The notes below the pieces were generated by a model. That model saw only the letters and a list, made by a program, of their open reading frames with translations, was not told the origin of the DNA and ran no database searches. Shown piece after piece: positions 10,166 through 17,828 of a stretch of 64,000 nucleotides of DNA (positions are counted from its first letter, which is position 1; every line of letters starts with the position of its first letter). Source of the DNA: Stenotrophomonas sp. 169 (GTDB lineage Bacteria > Pseudomonadota > Gammaproteobacteria > Xanthomonadales > Xanthomonadaceae); contig NZ_CP061204.1 of assembly GCF_014621775.1 (NCBI RefSeq), positions 3,058,501 through 3,122,500 on the forward strand, given 5' to 3'. Position numbers and translations under genes: made by a program.

Positions 10166-10696
10166 TCAGGCAGCGGCTTGTCGGAATTCAGGAGTGCGCG
10201 ACAGCAGCGAGAGCGAGAAAACGCCCCAATCGTGCCCGTCGGCCTGGAATGCGCGGTCGACGAAGTGGCCGTAGCGGCCTTCGGCCAAGCCACCAACCGA
10301 TACTTCCTGGTCCAGCTCAAAGCTGCGCTGGCCGAACAGTTCGTCGATGGTCAGCGCCACGTCACCGCCGGCCTGCCGCATCACCAGCACGCGCTGACCT
10401 TCCTGCTGCACGGTGCGGTTGCCTTCCAGGAACAGCTTCAGGTCGATCACCGGAAACAGATTGCCTCGCAGGTTGCCCACGCCCAGCAGCCACGGCTGCG
10501 CACAGGGCACCGGCGTCACCGGCGGCATCGGGACGATTTCCACCACTTCGCGGAAATCCGATACCAGCCGACGGTTGCCGACCCGGTAGCCCACGCCACG
10601 CCACAGATCCTGCGCGAACTGCCGCTCGGGCAACTGCACGGCATGGGCGAGGCTGCGCCGTTCGTAGGCTTCAAGAATGTCGAAGGGTGAACGCAT
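10166..10696 (-). CDS. pilI: PilI, CheW-like coupling protein
   Basis: 176 aa, one CheW domain (about residues 35-165) with the typical [17 protein letters not shown] segment around residues 70-86. It couples PilJ to ChpA in the cytoplasm. The start codon shares one base with the pilH stop (TGATG), indicating coupled translation. The 50-base gap to pilJ carries only the pilJ leader. Confidence 0.93.
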   Translation of the reverse strand: MRSPFDILEAYERRSLAHAVQLPERQFAQDLWRGVGYRVGNRRLVSDFREVVEIVPMPPVTPVPCAQPWLLGVGNLRGNLFPVIDLKLFLEGNRTVQQEGQRVLVMRQAGGDVALTIDELFGQRSFELDQEVSVGGLAEGRYGHFVDRAFQADGHDWGVFSLSLLSRTPEFRQAAA

Positions 10697-11058
10697 CAGG
10701 ACACCAGCTCGTTGATGCGGGCGATCAGGTCTTCTTCGCGCGGCGGCTTGACCATGTAGTCACGCGCACCCTGGCGAAGGCCCCACGCCTTATCCGTGTC
10801 CATCGCCTTGGTGCTGACGATGATGACCGGAATATTCTTGGTCGCCGCGTCGCGGGCCAGCGAGCGGGTAGCCTGGAAGCCACTCATGCCCGGCAGCACG
10901 ACGTCCATCAGGACCAGCTGCGGCATGTGTTCCTTGACCAGCACGATCCCGTCCTCGGCGTTGTCCGCTTGCAGAACTTCGTGCCCGGCCTTGGTCAGCC
11001 ATTGCGTGAACACCGCCCTGTCGGTCGGTGAGTCCTCGATAAGAACGATTCGAGCCAT
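10696..11058 (-). CDS. pilH: PilH, CheY-like single-domain response regulator
   Basis: 120 aa, a complete receiver. The acidic pair is in VLIEDS near the N-terminus, the phospho-acceptor Asp is in LVLMDVVLPGMSG near residue 52, the Thr/Ser switch is in IIVSTKA, and the conserved Lys is in MVKPP. There is no output domain. In the Pseudomonas pathway PilH acts with PilG to set pilus retraction and phosphate flow. It stands 18 bases downstream of pilG and overlaps pilI. Confidence 0.95.
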   Translation of the reverse strand: MARIVLIEDSPTDRAVFTQWLTKAGHEVLQADNAEDGIVLVKEHMPQLVLMDVVLPGMSGFQATRSLARDAATKNIPVIIVSTKAMDTDKAWGLRQGARDYMVKPPREEDLIARINELVS

Positions 11059-11076
11059 TTTGCCTTTCCCCCCTGG

Positions 11077-11478
11077 TCAGGCGTTGACGTATGTGCGGAT
11101 GGCACCCAGCAGTTCTTCACGCGTAAAGGGCTTGGTCAGGTACTGCTCCGAACCCACGATGCGACCACGCGCCTTGTCGAACAGGCCGTCCTTGGAGGAC
11201 AGCATGATCACCGGCGTGGACTTGAACAGCTGGTTTCCCTTGATCAGCGCGCAGGTCTGATACCCATCCAGACGCGGCATCATGATGTCCACGAAGATGA
11301 TCTGCGGCTGCTGGTCGGCGATCTTGGCAAGTGCCTCGAAGCCGTCGGTCGCGGTGACGACCTCGCAGCCTTCCCGTTTCAACAACGTTTCCGCGGTCCG
11401 GCGGATCGTCTTCGAATCATCGATGACCATCACCCGGAGTCCTGCGAGCTCCCCGCCCGCAGTCATGTTCTCAGTCAT
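11077..11478 (-). CDS. pilG: PilG, CheY-like response regulator, first gene of the pil-chp operon
   Basis: 133 aa. ATG at 11478 follows a GGGGA stretch 7 nt upstream; the frame is open further upstream but that part shows no family similarity. The receiver has VMVIDDSKTIRR, the phospho-acceptor Asp in FVDIMMPRLDG, and Lys in LTKPF. PilG is the main output of the pilus chemosensory system. It is divergent from gshB, so promoters for both should lie in 11479-11694. Confidence 0.95.
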   Translation of the reverse strand: MTENMTAGGELAGLRVMVIDDSKTIRRTAETLLKREGCEVVTATDGFEALAKIADQQPQIIFVDIMMPRLDGYQTCALIKGNQLFKSTPVIMLSSKDGLFDKARGRIVGSEQYLTKPFTREELLGAIRTYVNA

Positions 11479-11694
11479 TGCCGTTCCCCATGCGCGGCAC
11501 TTCGGTCGGTGCCGCTGCGAAGGCGTATCTATATCGCACTTGCGTGACCGCCAGCAAGTTCGGCGATGAATCTTCTGCGCAACCCCCGTCCGGCGGGCCT
11601 GCGGCCATCGGCCGCACGCAGCGTTGCGCGCCACGGGGCAGGCAACACCGGGCCGGAGCCGCTACCATCAGCACCTTGCCCCACAGGTGCTCCC

Positions 11695-12642
11695 ATGCCG
11701 CTGAACGTCATCGTGGTGATGGATCCCATCGCCCACATCAAGATCGCCAAGGACACGACCTTCGCCATGCTGCTCGAAGCGCAGCGGCGCGGCCATGCCC
11801 TGCACTACGTCAAACCCGGCGGCCTCAGCCTGGACAGCGGACGGGCCGTTGCCCGCACGGCGCCCCTGCAGGTCCGCGACGACGCGGCCGACTGGTACAC
11901 GCTGGGCGAGTTCAGCCTGACCGAATTCGGTCCCGGCCAGGTCGTGCTGATGCGCAAGGATCCGCCGGTCGATGCGGAATTCATCTACGACACGCAGGTG
12001 CTGGACGTGGCCGCGACGGCCGGTGCGTTGGTGGTCAACAACCCGCAGGGACTGCGCGACTACAACGAGAAGCTCGCCGCGCTGCTGTTCCCGCAGTGCT
12101 GCCCCCCTACCCTGGTCAGCCGGGATGCCAAGGCGTTGAAGGCCTTCGTGCTGGAACACGGGCAGGCCGTGCTTAAGCCGCTGGATGGCATGGGAGGCCG
12201 CTCGATCTTCCGCAGCGGCACGGGCGACCCGAACCTCAACGTCATCCTGGAAACGCTGACCGACGGCGACCGCAAGTTGACCCTGGCGCAGAAGTTCATC
12301 CCCGACATCACCGCCGGTGACAAGCGCATCCTGCTGGTGGATGGCGAACCGGTGGATTACTGCCTGGCCCGCATTCCGCAGGGCGACGAGTTCCGCGGGA
12401 ACCTGGCTGCCGGTGGTCGCGGCGAAGGCCGCCCGCTGAGCGAGCGCGACCGCTGGATCGCCGCCCAGGTGGGGCCTGAGATGAAGCGTCGCGGCATGCG
12501 CTTCGTCGGCCTGGACGTGATCGGCGATTACCTGACCGAGGTCAACGTGACCAGCCCGACCTGCGTGCGTGAACTGGATGCCCAGTATGGGCTGAACATC
12601 GCCGGCACCCTCTTCGATGCCATCGAGGCCAGCCTGCCGTAA
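11695..12642 (+). CDS. gshB: Glutathione synthetase
   Basis: 315 aa, the usual length. It joins gamma-glutamylcysteine and glycine with ATP in the cytoplasm, the second step of glutathione synthesis. The N-terminus (NVIVVMDPIAHIKIAKDTTF) is characteristic. The ATP-grasp glycine loop KPLDGMGGRSIF sits near residue 160, and the C-terminus LTEVNVTSPTCVRE carries the metal and substrate residues. Its stop overlaps the start of the tonB-like gene as TAATG, so the two are co-translated. Confidence 0.96.
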   Translation: MPLNVIVVMDPIAHIKIAKDTTFAMLLEAQRRGHALHYVKPGGLSLDSGRAVARTAPLQVRDDAADWYTLGEFSLTEFGPGQVVLMRKDPPVDAEFIYDTQVLDVAATAGALVVNNPQGLRDYNEKLAALLFPQCCPPTLVSRDAKALKAFVLEHGQAVLKPLDGMGGRSIFRSGTGDPNLNVILETLTDGDRKLTLAQKFIPDITAGDKRILLVDGEPVDYCLARIPQGDEFRGNLAAGGRGEGRPLSERDRWIAAQVGPEMKRRGMRFVGLDVIGDYLTEVNVTSPTCVRELDAQYGLNIAGTLFDAIEASLP

Positions 12643-13520
12643 TGCCCGTGGTCGCGCCCCTGCTCTTGGCGGACCGCTCCGCGCAGCGTCTGGGCACCAC
12701 CCTGGCGCTGTCGGTGGCGGTGCATGGCGCGCTGCTGCTGGGCGTCGGCTTCGCCGTTCGCGGCGAAGCGCCGCTGGTGCCGACGCTGGATGTGATCTTC
12801 AGCCAGACGCGCACCGCGTTGACGCCGAAGCAGGCGGATTTCCTGGCCGCTGCCAGTCAGGTCGGTGGTGGCGAGCACGACAAGGCGCTGCGCCCACGCG
12901 ACAGCCAGGCCGGAGTGGTGCCACAGGCGCTGCCAGGCAGCAGTCCGGTGCCGCAGCAGCGCCAAGATGCCGCGGCCCCGCCGCCACCGCAGTCGCGTGT
13001 GGTCAGCAGCCGCAATGGTGAGCAGCAGGTCGCACAGGCCCAGTCGCAGCCGATGCCGGAGCAGCCACGCCCCGACGCGCCGTTGAACGCACGCGAGCAG
13101 CGCGATGCCGACATGGCGCGCCTGGCGGCCGAGGTGCACCTGCGTTCGGCGCAGTACGCCAAGCGGCCAAACCGCAAGTTCGTTTCAGCCAGCACCCGCG
13201 AGTACGCGTGGGCCACGTATCTGCGCGCCTGGGTGGATCGCGCTGAGCACGTGGGCAACCTGAACTACCCCGATGACGTGCGCCGTCGTCGCCTTGGCGG
13301 GCAGGTCGTGATCACGGTCGGTGTGCGCCGCGATGGCAGCGTGGAAAGCGCGCGCATCCTGAGATCCAGTGGGACGCCGCTGCTGGACGAGACCGCGCTG
13401 CGCGTGGTTCGCCTGGCCCAGCCCTTCCCCGCCCTGCCGCAGACGAAGGATGACATCGACATCCTGCAGGTGACGCGTACCTGGGCGTTCCTGCCCGGCG
13501 GCGAACTGCGCGACGACTGA
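12642..13520 (+). CDS. TonB-family energy transducer
   Basis: 292 aa. It has a single N-terminal membrane helix (about residues 18-38), a Pro/Gln-rich periplasmic spacer, and a TonB C-terminal domain (about 205-288) with GQVVITVGVRRDGSVESARIL and the DETALRVVRLAQPF helix. TonB proteins pass proton-motive energy from ExbB/ExbD to outer membrane receptors or, in some variants, to the pilus machinery. It sits beside the pilus genes and overlaps gshB by one base. No exbB or exbD gene is nearby. This gene is a TonB paralogue whose partner receptors cannot be told from sequence. Confidence 0.88.
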   Translation: MPVVAPLLLADRSAQRLGTTLALSVAVHGALLLGVGFAVRGEAPLVPTLDVIFSQTRTALTPKQADFLAAASQVGGGEHDKALRPRDSQAGVVPQALPGSSPVPQQRQDAAAPPPPQSRVVSSRNGEQQVAQAQSQPMPEQPRPDAPLNAREQRDADMARLAAEVHLRSAQYAKRPNRKFVSASTREYAWATYLRAWVDRAEHVGNLNYPDDVRRRRLGGQVVITVGVRRDGSVESARILRSSGTPLLDETALRVVRLAQPFPALPQTKDDIDILQVTRTWAFLPGGELRDD

Positions 13521-13531
13521 GGGTGGATGAT

Positions 13532-13550
13532 GCCGGGCTGCGCCCGGCAC
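13532..13550. terminator. Hairpin after the tonB-like gene
   Basis: TGCCGGGCTGCGCCCGGCA forms a compact GC-rich hairpin a few bases after the stop. No T-tract follows, so Rho-independent termination is uncertain. It may instead act as an mRNA 3' end stabiliser. Confidence 0.5.
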
Positions 13551-13560
13551 CTGCTTTGAA

Positions 13561-13641
<81 letters not shown>

Positions 13642-13667
13642 AAGGCCTGCAGGGCTGTGTGCTGGGC

Positions 13668-13769
13668 GGGGCGGGGTGGGTTGGCGGGGGACGGCAAGGG
13701 CCGCATCCATGCGGGCCTCGTTTCGCGCCATCCATGCCGCTCAACGCCCCCGCCAACCCACCCCGCCCC
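13668..13769 (-). repeat. Structured palindromic repeat, copy A (full length, core on the - strand)
   Basis: Perfect 23-bp complementary arms at 13668-13690 and 13747-13769 (containing GGGTGGGTTGGCGGGGG) enclose a 56-nt core. Read on the - strand the core carries two hairpins with ATGGAT loops, separated by GAAACGAG. The arms match copy D exactly and differ from copies C and E. It lies in the tail-to-tail gap between the tonB-like gene and tsaB, downstream of tsaB in the sense direction. Confidence 0.92.
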
Positions 13770-13820
13770 ACCCTCGACAGGTCCATGGCGGCCGTGGAAC
13801 CGTCGGGCATGCCGACATCG

Positions 13821-13896
13821 GTAGCGCCGACCCATGGTCGGCGGAATGTTCCCGCCAACGGCCCGCTGCGCTCGCCGACCATGGGTCGGCGCTACC
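13821..13896. repeat. SMAG-type palindrome dimer
   Basis: Two head-to-head elements: GTAGCGCCGACCCATGGTCG starts at 13821, and its inverted partner ends in GCGCTAC at 13896. A short GC-rich spacer lies between them. The GTAG terminus and palindromic body fit the published SMAG repeats of S. maltophilia, REP-like sequences thought to be moved by RAYT transposases. Confidence 0.93.
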
Positions 13897-13910
13897 ACAG
13901 GCCGCATTGA

Positions 13911-14042
13911 CCCGTCGGGTGGAGGGAGCCCCTGAGTCAGGGGCGGCCGCGAAGCGGCGGGGTGTGGGTGCTGGTGAGACGGGGCCCGCGGTTTGCGAAG
14001 CAAAGCGTGGGAGCGGCAGCGCGAATGCGATGACGTGGACCC
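13911..14042 (+). repeat. 132-bp multi-hairpin repeat (R2), copy 1
   Basis: Nearly identical to 50026-50157 over 132 bp, with only a few changes. It contains three hairpins: CCCCTGAGTCAGGGG, GCCGCGAAGCGGC and TTTGCGAAGCAAA. The second copy changes the third hairpin only in its loop (GCGCAGC), so the stem is kept. Both copies follow a SMAG dimer by 12-14 bases. The right end runs directly into a truncated copy of the structured repeat. I see no coding function in any frame. Confidence 0.9.
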
Positions 14043-14119
14043 CGCCATGGATGGCGCGAAACGAGGCCCGCATGGATGCGGCTCTTGCCGTCCCCCGCCC
14101 AGCGCCACCGCCCGGCCCC
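14043..14119 (+). repeat. Structured palindromic repeat, copy B (left arm missing)
   Basis: Begins inside the first hairpin (CGCCATGGATGGCGCGAAAC), continues through the second hairpin and ends with a right arm starting CCCCCGCCCAGCGCCACCG. The expected left arm is absent, and the 132-bp repeat is fused at that point. A short tail at 14143-14170 (CCGCGAGGGGG, then CCCACCCGTTT) also follows copy C. It lies just beyond the stop of tsaB. Confidence 0.85.
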
Positions 14120-14173
14120 AAGCACTTAGCCTTGAAGCAGCCCACCGCGAGGGGGTCCCACCCGTTTGCCGAC

Positions 14174-14878
14174 CTACTTCAGCTTGGACGCACGTAGCGC
14201 CTGCTGCTCCACCAGGGTCAACGCCACGTTGTCGCGCAGGTAGGCCGGCTCCACCCGTTCCGGCGCAACCGCCTCGCCCCGTGCCAGCATCGGCAACGCC
14301 AGTGCCAGCACATCCGATGCCTGTGGCAACGCGGTTGCGTCCACGCCGCTCAGCGTCCCGCCCAGCAACGTCGGCACCGCGCCATCGGCGGCCGAGAACC
14401 CAGTGCCCACGCCAAAGCAGCGCAGACCGGCAGGCACCGACACGGCCTGCGGCGGACACACGCGCTCGGTGTCCTGCAACTGCGGCAGGCCGTCGACGCG
14501 GTGGTATCGGGCCACATACACCTCGCCCATGCGGGCGTCGATCGCGGCCAGGATGTGCTGCGCATCCGCCGGCGCACGCAGTGCGAGCGCCTGCAGCGTG
14601 GAAACCGGCAGCAGTGGCCGGTCCAGTGCGAGCGCCACGCCCTGCGCTATCGCGATCGCCAGCCGGACACCGGTGAATGCCCCCGGACCGCGCCCCAGCG
14701 CGATCGCATCCAGCTGCGAACGCGCGATGCCGGCCTCCGCCAACAGCGCCTCGGCCCACGGCAGCGCCAGTTCGGCATGCCGTCGTGGTGCGATCTCGAA
14801 ACGCTGCAGCACCGCACCGTCCACATGGACGGCAACGGAACAGGCTTCGGTGGACAGTTCAAAAGCGAGCAGTTTCAT
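14174..14878 (-). CDS. tsaB: TsaB, subunit of the tRNA t6A-modifying complex
   Basis: 234 aa, typical for YeaZ/TsaB. The N-terminal ASKHA-type fold starts KLLAFELSTEACSVAV, with GRGPGAFTGVRLAIA near residues 62-76 forming the nucleotide-type loop. TsaB pairs with TsaD to place threonylcarbamoyl on A37 of ANN-decoding tRNAs. It lies 14 bases downstream of the YoaA/DinG helicase gene. Its 3' end abuts the repeat cluster. Confidence 0.93.
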   Translation of the reverse strand: MKLLAFELSTEACSVAVHVDGAVLQRFEIAPRRHAELALPWAEALLAEAGIARSQLDAIALGRGPGAFTGVRLAIAIAQGVALALDRPLLPVSTLQALALRAPADAQHILAAIDARMGEVYVARYHRVDGLPQLQDTERVCPPQAVSVPAGLRCFGVGTGFSAADGAVPTLLGGTLSGVDATALPQASDVLALALPMLARGEAVAPERVEPAYLRDNVALTLVEQQALRASKLK

Positions 14879-14892
14879 CGTGGGGTCGGCGG

Positions 14893-16917
14893 TCAGAACA
14901 AAGAGAGGGGCGTGCCCGGGGGATCGTCAGCCTGTGCCGCCGGAGGCGTCCATTGTGGCGCAAAGAAGGCCTGCACATCGGCCAGCGCGCGGGTGCGGCG
15001 GAACGGCGGCAGCGAATCCAGGAAGACCCGACCATAGCTCCGGTTGAGCAGGCGCGGATCACACAGCACCAGTACCCCACGGTCGGTTTCACTGCGGATC
15101 AAGCGCCCCACGCCCTGCTTCAGTGCGATCACCGCCTGCGGCAGTTGTTCGTCGCGGAACGGGTTGCCGCCCTGCGTACGGATGGCCTCAAGGCGCGCCT
15201 CGAACACAGGATCATCCGGTGCGGCGAAAGGCAGTTTGTCGATCACCACCACGCTCAGCGCATCGCCGACCACGTCCACGCCTTCGCGGAAACTGGCCGA
15301 TCCCAGCAACACGCCATTGCCCGATTCGCGGAAGCGCTGCAGCAGCGTCGCGCGGGGCGCCTCACCCTGGACGAACAAGGGCCACGGCGCACCGCGCAGC
15401 GCTTCGGCCGCTTCGCGCAGCGCACGGTGCGATGCAAACAACAGGAACGCTCGGCCCTGCGAAGCCTCGAGCACCGGCCGAAGCGCAGCGATCAGGGCGG
15501 TACCGAAGCCGCGTGCCGCAGGATCAGGCAAGCCCTCGGGCAGATAGCACAGCGCTTGGCGCGGCCAGTCGAAGGGGCTGGCCTGCAGCAGCGTACACGG
15601 ATCGTCCAGCCCCAGCCGCTGGATGACATGCTCGAAGCCGCCCCCCACCGTCAACGTGGCCGAGGTGAAAATCCAGGCGGCCATTGTGCGCTCACGATGT
15701 TCACGCAGGGGGCCGGAGACATCCATCGGCGTGCGCTGGCAGCGGAATCCACGCGGGGTGAGCTCATACCAGAGCACGTCCGCCGCAGGCGCGGACAGCG
15801 GCTCCGGCTCGGCGTCGAAGTCGAGCAGTGGCGCATCGTCGCCCAGCCACCGGGTCAGGCGGGATACCGCCTCGCGCGCACGCGCATGACACGCATCGAG
15901 GCCGGCGGATGCTTCGCGAAGCGTGTCCAGTACCTGCAGCAGCAGATGCAGCGCACTCATCACCGCATCGAATCCGTCACGCACCTGCGGCACCGCAAGC
16001 GCACGCCACTGCGTGCCACGCGGCGGCAAGCCATCCATCGCCGTGCGCAGATCCTGCAGCGCGTGCTCCAGTGCGCCGGCCGGGGCCTGCAGCGATGCCT
16101 GCGCACCCGCCACGCTGCGCGACTCCAGCAGGCAGTCGCGCGCCAGCTCCTGCCACGGCCGCATGCCGAAGCCTTCGCCGAAAAACTGCGCGGCAAGCTC
16201 GGGCAACTGGTGCGCCTCGTCGATGACGAACGCCTCCGCTCCCGGCAGCAGTTCACCAAAGCCTTCCTGCTTGAGCGCCAGGTCAGCCAACAGCAGATGA
16301 TGGTTCACCACGACGACATCGGCAGCCTGCGCCCGCTGCCGTGCCTGCACCACGAAGCAGTCGTCGTAGAACGCGCACTCCGTGCCCAGGCAATTGTCGA
16401 CGGTGGAGGTGACCATCGGCAGCAGCGGCGAGTCATCGGCCAAGGCTTCCAGCTCCGCCATGTCACCGTGGCGGGTACGTCCGGACCAGGCGAGCACGCG
16501 CTGGAACTCTGCCGCCTGCTGGGGGGTGGAGAACCGCGGCTCGCCACGCGCCTGCTGCAGGCGGTAACGGCACAGATAATTCGAGCGGCCTTTCAGCAAT
16601 GCGCTGCGATGGCCCACCCCCAGCGCCTGGCGCACGCGCGGCAGGTCGCGGTGGTACAGCTGGTCCTGCAGCGCGCGGGTGCCGGTGGAGATGATGGTTT
16701 TCAGGCCCGACAGCAGCACCGGCACCAGATACGCATAGGTCTTGCCGGTACCCGTGCCGGCCTCGGCCAACAACAGGTCACGCTGTTGCAGCGTCTCGGC
16801 GATCGCTTCGGTGAGGCGCAGCTGCGCCGGACGCGGCACAAACGCATCCACGTGGGAGGCGAGTGCCCCACCCTCGCTCAGCGCCTCGCGGCTGGCATGG
16901 ACAAGATCAGGCTTCAT
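14893..16917 (-). CDS. YoaA/DinG-type iron-sulfur DNA helicase
   Basis: 674 aa. ATG at 16917 follows GGAGG at a short 3-nt spacing; the frame is open 84 bases further up, into repeat-like sequence. The XPD-like superfamily 2 motifs are present: Walker A EAGTGTGKT at residues 52-60 and DEAH (VIDEAHQLPE) near 232. Cysteines near 115 and in CLGTECAFYDDC near 174-185 can hold a 4Fe-4S cluster. The C-terminal motif VGRLIRSETDRG is also visible. Such helicases unwind forked DNA during damage repair. Members near tsaB are usually called YoaA; DinG is the alternative. Confidence 0.9.
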   Translation of the reverse strand: MKPDLVHASREALSEGGALASHVDAFVPRPAQLRLTEAIAETLQQRDLLLAEAGTGTGKTYAYLVPVLLSGLKTIISTGTRALQDQLYHRDLPRVRQALGVGHRSALLKGRSNYLCRYRLQQARGEPRFSTPQQAAEFQRVLAWSGRTRHGDMAELEALADDSPLLPMVTSTVDNCLGTECAFYDDCFVVQARQRAQAADVVVVNHHLLLADLALKQEGFGELLPGAEAFVIDEAHQLPELAAQFFGEGFGMRPWQELARDCLLESRSVAGAQASLQAPAGALEHALQDLRTAMDGLPPRGTQWRALAVPQVRDGFDAVMSALHLLLQVLDTLREASAGLDACHARAREAVSRLTRWLGDDAPLLDFDAEPEPLSAPAADVLWYELTPRGFRCQRTPMDVSGPLREHRERTMAAWIFTSATLTVGGGFEHVIQRLGLDDPCTLLQASPFDWPRQALCYLPEGLPDPAARGFGTALIAALRPVLEASQGRAFLLFASHRALREAAEALRGAPWPLFVQGEAPRATLLQRFRESGNGVLLGSASFREGVDVVGDALSVVVIDKLPFAAPDDPVFEARLEAIRTQGGNPFRDEQLPQAVIALKQGVGRLIRSETDRGVLVLCDPRLLNRSYGRVFLDSLPPFRRTRALADVQAFFAPQWTPPAAQADDPPGTPLSLF

Positions 16918-17003
16918 CAACCTCCACAGGATACCGGCTGGCGGTTTTTTTCGCCGAGCGGCGCCCGACGGAGCAGAGGCCAAGGCAACATCAACATCCA
17001 TCG

Positions 17004-17078
17004 GTAGCGCCGACCCATGGTCGGCGGAATGTTCCCGCCAACGGCCCGCTGCGCTCGCCGACCATGGGTCGGCGCTAC
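17004..17078. repeat. SMAG-type palindrome dimer
   Basis: GTAGCGCCGACCCATGGTCG starts at 17004 and the inverted partner ends GGCGCTAC at 17078. It stands in the leader of the helicase gene, 87 bases before its start. A 54-bp linker, shared in inverted form with 49889-49938, joins it to copy C. Confidence 0.93.
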
Positions 17079-17132
17079 CGCTTTTCCTTTTTCTTTATTA
17101 CGCGGCTGGCGGCCACGGAACCTGTCAGGGGG

Positions 17133-17236
17133 CCGGGCGGTGGGGCTGGGCGGGGGCGTTGAGCGCCATGGATGGCGCGAAACGAGCGCTACATGGACGT
17201 ACTTGTGCGCGTCCCCCGACCAGCCCCACCGCCCGG
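17133..17236 (+). repeat. Structured palindromic repeat, copy C (full length, core on the + strand)
   Basis: 24-bp arms at 17133-17156 and 17213-17236 pair with one mismatch and enclose a 56-nt core (17157-17212). Hairpin 1 is GCGCC-ATGGAT-GGCGC. Hairpin 2 is GCGC-TAC-ATGGAC-GTA-CTTGT-GCGC, which differs from the other type in both strands of each stem. The loop context ACATGGACGT matches the best known RsmE/CsrA site. Transcription of the core strand would be antisense to the flanking lpoP-like and helicase genes. Confidence 0.92.
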
Positions 17237-17295
17237 ACCAAGCTCAGCTCAAGCCTGAGAGCCACCCGCGAGGGGGTTCAACCCGTTCGCCAACC

Positions 17296-17823
17296 TCAGT
17301 AGCGCATGATGCCCGGCACGGTGCAGCGCTCGATCTGCGCATGCGCCGATACCGCGTTTTCGCTCTCACCGCGCGCCAGCCGCGCTTGTTCAATGGTCGC
17401 CCAGTGGCGGCGACACAGCGGCCCGGTCTTCGACCCCAGCTGTATGGCCTGCTGTGCGAACTGCTCGGCCGGTGCCCATTGGCCCTGCAGCAACGCGACT
17501 TCGGCACGCTCCTGCAGCACCGCCGGATCTTCCGCCACCAATGTCAGCGCCTGGTCCAGGTGGCCAGCCGCCCCTGCCAGGTCGTTCGCCTGGCGCGCGG
17601 CCTGGGCGCTCTGGCGCAGGTCGTCCACCTGCGGATCGCGCAGCGGTTGTACGGACAGTTCCTTGTCGTCGTGACCGGCGATCTTTTCCACGGCGGCCAT
17701 ACGCTGTGCAGGGGTCGTAGTGTCCACGGGCGCAACAACCGGCGGCGGCGCGGTCACGCAGGCGGCCAGCGATGCACACAGCGCCGCGCAGAGCAGGGAA
17801 ACACGCAGGGTACGGAAGGTCAT
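17296..17823 (-). CDS. TPR-type outer membrane lipoprotein, probable LpoP-like activator of PBP1B
   Basis: 175 aa. ATG at 17823 has GAGG upstream. The signal peptide ends in a lipobox (SLAAC), with lipidated Cys22. Residues about 75-150 form helix pairs of TPR type, with alternating DLAGAAGHLDQAL and QWAPAEQFAQQAI helices. In Pseudomonas, LpoP is a TPR lipoprotein encoded next to PBP1B that switches on its peptidoglycan synthesis. This gene starts 5 bases after the PBP1B stop, the same arrangement. Function by analogy is likely but not proven; a general TPR lipoprotein is the alternative. Confidence 0.78.
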   Translation of the reverse strand: MTFRTLRVSLLCAALCASLAACVTAPPPVVAPVDTTTPAQRMAAVEKIAGHDDKELSVQPLRDPQVDDLRQSAQAARQANDLAGAAGHLDQALTLVAEDPAVLQERAEVALLQGQWAPAEQFAQQAIQLGSKTGPLCRRHWATIEQARLARGESENAVSAHAQIERCTVPGIMRY

Positions 17824-17828
17824 GACAG

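Noticed and set aside
14677..17007. 776-codon + strand open frame opposite the YoaA/DinG helicase and the 5' end of tsaB
   Set aside because: Antisense shadow; the - strand carries Walker A, DEAH and Fe-S motifs.
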